A stretch of DNA of 35,777 nucleotides from the NCBI GenBank assembly GCA_020059485.1, contig JAGVCA010000005.1:1-35777 (forward strand), in the 5' to 3' direction. The first letter of the stretch is position 1, and each line of letters starts with the position of its first letter. The notes beneath the pieces were generated by a model that ran no database searches, was not told where the DNA came from, and worked only from the letters and a program-made list of their open reading frames with translations. The translations under genes were made by a program, and so were the position numbers. This DNA is from Anaerolineales bacterium (lineage in GTDB: Bacteria > Chloroflexota > Anaerolineae > Anaerolineales > UBA11579). Below, piece by piece: positions 32,179 to 35,777 of this stretch.

Positions 32179-32463
32179 ATGAACAAACGTGAGATACAAC
32201 TGCAGCGCGAACTGGAAGAAATTTTCAACGCCAAACATCCGCTAATCGACCAGCTGGCGAACGCCTTCCATGCTGTCATCCAGTGGCACCTGGAAGAGGA
32301 CCAGAACGAGATCGAACTGCTGCGAGCGATGGCCGATAAGGAAGGCTTGGTGCGGGCGCAGATCAAGCACAGCACACTGCAGTATGCCGTCAGCGTGCTG
32401 GACGACTGCTATTACCGGGCGGTCGGGCAGACCTGGCGGCTGAAGGAGCGCAGCGATGAGTGA
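32179..32463 (+). CDS. Small helical protein co-transcribed with the ArsR regulator
   Basis: A 94-residue, all-helical, charged protein (starting MNKREIQLQRELEEIFNAKH) with no span and no known motif. GAGGTG precedes the ATG at 32179, which I prefer to an upstream codon because it follows the operators and ribosome-binding site. Its end overlaps the regulator gene by 8 bases, so they are coupled. It may be an accessory subunit or a co-regulated effector of the regulator. I do not recognise a family. Confidence 0.6.
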   Translation: MNKREIQLQRELEEIFNAKHPLIDQLANAFHAVIQWHLEEDQNEIELLRAMADKEGLVRAQIKHSTLQYAVSVLDDCYYRAVGQTWRLKERSDE

Positions 32464-33028
32464 GATCAACCACGAAGCGAACCTGGAGGCGCGGGCTGCG
32501 CTGTTCAAGGCGCTCGGTCATCCGGTGCGGCTGCTGATCGTTAACCTGGTGGGCATGCGGCCGCGCCACAACGCCGAACTGGCCGAGATCCTGAACCTGA
32601 CCACGGCCACTGTGGCTTATCATCTCAAGCAGCTGGAGCAGGCCAGGGTGCTGCAGCCCGAGGAGAGCCAGTATATTCTGAACTACCGGTTGAACCAGCC
32701 GGTGCTGAGCGGCAGCCTGGCCGACCTGGTGCAGCTGCCGCAGCCTGCGCTGACCATGAATACCGAACAGGATGCTTTCCGGCAAAAAGTGTTGAAAGCC
32801 TTTTTCAAGCACGGGCGGCTGGTGCAGATCCCGTCACAGCGCAAAAAGCGTCAGATGGTACTGGAGAAGATCGTGGATGCCTTCGAGCCAGGCCGGCCGT
32901 ACGACGAGATGGAAGTCAACCACATCCTGCTGGAGTTCCACGATGACGTTGCCTCATTGCGCCGCGGGATGATCGAAGTTGGGTTGTTTACGAGGGAGAA
33001 GGGGGTGTATCGTCGGGTGGTCGGGTAG
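32456..33028 (+). CDS. ArsR-family winged-helix regulator with DUF2087 domain
   Basis: A 190-residue protein. The N-terminal ArsR-type winged helix (about 8-75) contains LFKALGHPVRLLIVNLV, then AELAEILNLTTATVAYHLKQL as the recognition helix-turn-helix. The C-terminal DUF2087 domain (about 105-188) contains KRQMVLEKIVDAFEPGRPYD and DVASLRRGMIEVGLFTREKG. No CxC metal-binding pair is seen in the winged helix, so the effector is probably not a classical ArsR metal. The three upstream dyads strongly suggest autorepression. Confidence 0.88.
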   Translation: MSEINHEANLEARAALFKALGHPVRLLIVNLVGMRPRHNAELAEILNLTTATVAYHLKQLEQARVLQPEESQYILNYRLNQPVLSGSLADLVQLPQPALTMNTEQDAFRQKVLKAFFKHGRLVQIPSQRKKRQMVLEKIVDAFEPGRPYDEMEVNHILLEFHDDVASLRRGMIEVGLFTREKGVYRRVVG

Positions 33029-33038
33029 TCGGGTGGTC
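33013..33038. repeat. 8-bp-period repeat, reverse copy
   Basis: GTCGGGTGGTCGGGTAGTCG and following bases read, on the minus strand, as 8-mers GACCACCC and GACTACCC in alternation. It overlaps the last codons of the ArsR gene. It is the same family as 7546-7575. Confidence 0.7.
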
Positions 33039-33161
33039 AGAGTTCGGTGTCTCGGTTCAGAATTCACCCCGTGAGTTTCTAAAGGATCAAAATCCAAATG
33101 CCCAATCACCCGTTGACAAGGCACCTGACGCTTTGGTATTTCCTCATTACCCGGTTCCTCG

Positions 33162-34460
33162 TTACGAATTACTGATCTTCGGGTTGTCCAGATAATTCAG
33201 GATCTGTACCTTGAGTTTCCCCAGATGCAGCACATCGCCGTGATTGAGGGGGTAAGGCTGATTGGCCGGGATGCGCTTGCCGTTGTGCCAGGTGCCGTTG
33301 GCGGAACCAATATCGGTGATCGAAACCATATCCGGGCGGACGGCCAGCGAAGCGTGCATGCGGGAAATCCCCCACTCATAAGCATTGAACGGCGTCAGGT
33401 CAATATCCGGCAGGATCGGCTGGGACTTGTGCTGCCGCCCGATCAGGTATTCCTTATTCAATTTCAGGTTCAGCACCTGCCCGGTCTCGATAAAGTGCAG
33501 CGAGACCTGGGAGGGTTCACCGCCTAGCCGGACATCCGGCGGAGACCAGGAAGCTGCCCGGTCGCTGGATTCCTGCAGTTCCTTCAGCGAAGCAGTCGGC
33601 AGTTTGGCGGTTTTGTTCTTCAGGCGGACGCGGGTCAATTCTTCCAGGAACTCGACCATCGTGGCATAGCGCTCTTTGATGTTACGCCGGGTGGCTTTCA
33701 GGACGATGGCCGCAACTTCTTCCGGCAGTTCGGGGAAGTACTCGATCGGGGAGGGGATATCGTGCGTCAGGTGGTTGATGGTGGTAGCGACCGGATCGTC
33801 CTTGCTGGTATGCGGCTGGAGGCTGGTCAGCAGCTCGAAGAAGATGATCCCGAGCGAATATAGATCGGAGGCCGGTTCCGGGGCCTGGCCCAGGGCTTGC
33901 TCAGGGGAGATGTAGGCCGGGGTGCCTTCCAAACCGGGCGGTGTGACATACGGCTGGCCGATCAGTTTGGCCATCCCGAAGTCGGTCAGCACCACCCGGC
34001 CGGTATCTTCGAGCAGGATGTTGGATGGTTTCACGTCCCGGTGGACGAGGCGGTTCTGGTGAGCGAAGGACAATGCCAGCCCGACGCTGTAAATGATCCG
34101 CAAGGTCAGGTTGAGCGGGATGCGGGTCTGGCTGAGAGTATATTCATTGATGAACTGCCGCAAGGTTTTGCCCTGGACATATTCCATCACCAGATAGGGG
34201 AAACGGGGGGTGATCGAGGCGTCCAGCAGCTGGACGACGTTGGGGTGTTTGAGTACCCTCAGGTTCCGGGCCTCATCCACAAAACGGTTGACAAAGTCCT
34301 CATCCTTGAGCAATTGGGGATGGAGGATCTTCATGCTGGCGTACTGCTTGCGTCCGGGATGATAGGCTTTATAGACCTTGGCAATCGCCCCTTCGCCCAG
34401 GTACTCAACAAGCTGGTATTGGTCTATAGTAGCCCCAATGATCGATTCGGGTGAGCTCAT
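33162..34460 (-). CDS. Ser/Thr protein kinase with C-terminal FHA domain
   Basis: A 432-residue cytoplasmic kinase with no span. The Hanks-type domain runs about 15-275: Gly loop LGEGAIAKVYKA (about 21-32), ATP Lys44, helix-C Glu63, catalytic HRDVKPSN (Asp142), and DFG Asp160. The FHA domain runs about 335-425: LIGRQHKSQP, then WGISRMHASL and DIGSANGTWHNGKRI, with the Arg-Ser-His pattern that binds phosphothreonine. Fusion of both suggests self-recruitment to phosphorylated partners. The last codons and the stop lie in the simple GTAACGAGG repeat. The gene diverges from the broken aminotransferase. Confidence 0.93.
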   Translation of the reverse strand: MSSPESIIGATIDQYQLVEYLGEGAIAKVYKAYHPGRKQYASMKILHPQLLKDEDFVNRFVDEARNLRVLKHPNVVQLLDASITPRFPYLVMEYVQGKTLRQFINEYTLSQTRIPLNLTLRIIYSVGLALSFAHQNRLVHRDVKPSNILLEDTGRVVLTDFGMAKLIGQPYVTPPGLEGTPAYISPEQALGQAPEPASDLYSLGIIFFELLTSLQPHTSKDDPVATTINHLTHDIPSPIEYFPELPEEVAAIVLKATRRNIKERYATMVEFLEELTRVRLKNKTAKLPTASLKELQESSDRAASWSPPDVRLGGEPSQVSLHFIETGQVLNLKLNKEYLIGRQHKSQPILPDIDLTPFNAYEWGISRMHASLAVRPDMVSITDIGSANGTWHNGKRIPANQPYPLNHGDVLHLGKLKVQILNYLDNPKISNS

Positions 34461-34575
34461 TGGACATTCCTATGATAGTGTCGATGGGTTAGTGTAATTT
34501 TACTGCCAAAGGACGGTTTGAACAATCTTAGTTGAATGACAGATGAATGACGGTTACCTTTCATCGGAGTTGGAA

Positions 34576-34587
34576 TAAAATAGTCTA
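34576..34587 (+). promoter_or_regulatory. -10 box of a probable leaderless promoter
   Basis: TAAAAT (34576-34581), then 6 bases, then the ATG at 34588. No ribosome-binding site is present. This is the fourth such arrangement in the window. Confidence 0.5.
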
Positions 34588-35682
34588 ATGGAGAATTCAC
34601 TGCAGAGCGATTTCATGCTGGACCCGCAGGTGCATTACCTGAACCATGGATCCTTTGGGGCCTGCCCGCGTCCAGTGTTCGAGGTTTATCAGGCCTGGCA
34701 GGCGCGGCTGGAACGTCAGCCGGTGCAGCTGCTCGACCGGGAGTTGCGGCAGGAGATGGGAGCCGCCCGCCAGGCGTTGGGGGTGTATCTGGGCGTACTG
34801 GGAGACAACCTGGTGTTCTTCCCGAATCCGACCACCGCGGTCAATATGGTTGTCCGCAGCCTGGATCTGCAACCGGGCGACGAGGTCCTGACCAGTAACC
34901 ACGAATACGGGGCGATGGACCGCACCTGGCATTTCATCACCGCCCAGTGCGGGGCGCGTTATCTCCACCAGCCGATCCCGCTGCCGGTGACCACGCCCGA
35001 GGCGTTTATTGAGCAGTTTTGGGCGGGCGTCTCTCACCGGACAAAGGTTATCTTCCTCAGCCACATCACCAGCCAGACGGCGCTGATCTTCCCGGCAGCC
35101 GAGATCTGCCGACGGGCGCGGCAGGCCGGCATCCTGACGATCCTTGATGGGGCCCACGCGCCCGGTCACATCCCGCTGGATCTGGATCAGGTCGGGGCGG
35201 ATATCTATACCGGCGCGTGTCACAAATGGATGTGCGGCCCGAAAGGGTCGGCATTTCTGTATGCCAGCCCGGCGGTGCAGCCCTGGCTGATGCCGCTGGT
35301 GGTCTCGTGGGGATATGAAGCCGAGCACCCGTCCGGCAGCCAGTATGTGGACTATCACGAATGGCAGGGGACGCGCGATATCTCTGCATTTTTGGCGGTG
35401 CCGGCGGCGATCGAATATGTCAGCACCCCGGCTTTTCGGGCTGCCCAGGCTGCCTGCCGGCAGACGCTGAGGGAGGTCTTGCCCCGGCTGCATGAACTGA
35501 CCGGCCAGGCACCGATCTGCCCGGCGGAGGAAGGCTGGTTGGGGCAAATGGCAGCTATCCCGCTGCCGCCAGGGACAGACACTGTGCAGGTCAAATCCCG
35601 GATGTATGATGATTTTAAGTTGGAGGTACCGGTGTATGCCTGGCAGGGGATTTCGTTCGTGCGGGTCTCGCTGCAGGTGTAT
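34588..35682 (+). pseudogene. Class V aminotransferase (isopenicillin-N-epimerase-like), 3' end interrupted
   Basis: About 365 codons read as a PLP enzyme of the aminotransferase V/cysteine-desulfurase type. Seen are VHYLNHGSFGACPRPV at the N-terminus, FPNPTTAVN, LDGAHAPGHIPLDLDQ (PLP-contacting Asp187) and ACHKWMCGPKGSAF (Schiff-base Lys213). It runs normally to VRVSLQVY. At that point the family-typical ending is replaced by YKLIKTSGYVWFYRMIIH and further foreign residues, and no stop occurs before the window ends. The last turns of the small domain are missing. The break coincides with a change to AT-rich DNA and a recombinase start, so insertion of a mobile element is the likely cause. 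Confidence 0.75.
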
Positions 35683-35777
35683 CTTTACAAGTTAATAAAA
35701 ACATCGGGTTATGTGTGGTTTTATCGTATGATAATCCACATGAAACTCAGCGAATATGCTGCCAAAGTGGGCATCAA
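35683..35777 (+). mobile_element. Left end of a probable IS607-type insertion element
   Basis: AT-rich DNA begins abruptly inside the aminotransferase gene. It contains an imperfect hairpin (TGTGG, TTATC, GTAT loop, GATAA, CCACA at 35714-35740) and then the start of a recombinase-like gene at 35740. The right end lies outside the window. The exact left boundary is estimated from where the aminotransferase similarity stops. Confidence 0.55.
35740..35777 (+). CDS. IS607-family serine recombinase (TnpA/OrfA), N-terminal fragment
   Basis: The ATG at 35740 opens MKLSEYAAKVGI, the standard beginning of IS607-type transposases, in which a MerR-like helix-turn-helix precedes a serine-recombinase domain. 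Only 12 residues are inside the window. It is in the same frame as the disrupted aminotransferase, so a fusion protein could be read in theory. A MerR-type regulator is the main alternative. Confidence 0.55.
   Translation, partial: MKLSEYAAKVGI

Noticed and set aside
34597-35547. A 316-codon minus-strand open frame at the right end
   Set aside because: The plus strand here encodes the aminotransferase with all its PLP motifs; the reverse frame has no known features.

Overview
The window looks like a chromosome segment from an uncultured or environmental Chloroflexota bacterium, probably Anaerolineae-like. This is an inference from gene content: three ECF sigma operons with membrane partners (one a DUF5667-type protein), very long multi-GAF hybrid kinases, an ArsR-DUF2087 regulator, Thr/Pro-rich lipoproteins, a LiaF/toast-rack protein and a Ser/Thr kinase-FHA protein. 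Most of the DNA is GC-rich. One block (about 13.43-17.50 kb) and the extreme 3' edge (after about 35.68 kb) are visibly AT-rich and look acquired. No rRNA, tRNA or CRISPR array was seen, and no stretch over 300 bases lacks a gene.

Layout. 0.1-4.0 kb: two tandem paralogous multi-membrane-span glycosyltransferase-39-like proteins. 4.2-13.4 kb: mostly single housekeeping or envelope genes. These are a DUF2726 protein overlapping an RlmI-like rRNA methyltransferase, an RluA pseudouridine synthase, a lipoprotein, a PduO-type cobalamin adenosyltransferase, a LiaF/toast-rack membrane protein, two small hypotheticals, an NBR1-Ig-like lipoprotein, two small membrane proteins on the minus strand, and a membrane-anchored M14-like metallopeptidase. 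Several of these genes start exactly 5-6 nt after a TANAAT box, which suggests leaderless mRNAs.

13.4-17.6 kb: an AT-rich, tightly packed minus-strand cassette. It encodes an EEP-superfamily hydrolase, a membrane protein, a GT4 glycosyltransferase and a second, exported EEP hydrolase. It is joined to the first ~26 codons of a truncated lipid (diacylglycerol) kinase gene. This is the best candidate for an undescribed system.

17.7-24.3 kb: a signalling operon of a 1678-residue hybrid histidine kinase (six GAF domains, PAS, HisKA, HATPase, two REC), a single-domain response regulator, and a REC-SpoIIE/PP2C phosphatase broken by a one-base deletion. 24.4-27.7 kb: two ECF sigma operons with membrane partners, the first also carrying a bactofilin-like protein. 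27.8-30.1 kb: a class 3 lipase, a small helical protein and a DegV protein. 30.2-31.9 kb (minus): a third ECF sigma with a DUF5667-type membrane protein that seems to carry an internal promoter and start. 32.1-33.0 kb: a small gene plus an ArsR-DUF2087 regulator behind a promoter covered by three TTAGA-N6-TCTAA dyads. 33.2-34.5 kb: a Ser/Thr kinase-FHA protein. 34.6-35.8 kb: a class V aminotransferase gene whose 3' end is replaced by what looks like the left end of an IS607-type element.

Together the right two thirds form a signal-transduction neighbourhood: a cytoplasmic multi-input kinase, a PP2C phosphatase, three ECF switches, a Ser/Thr kinase and an autoregulated repressor, mostly controlling or watching the cell envelope.
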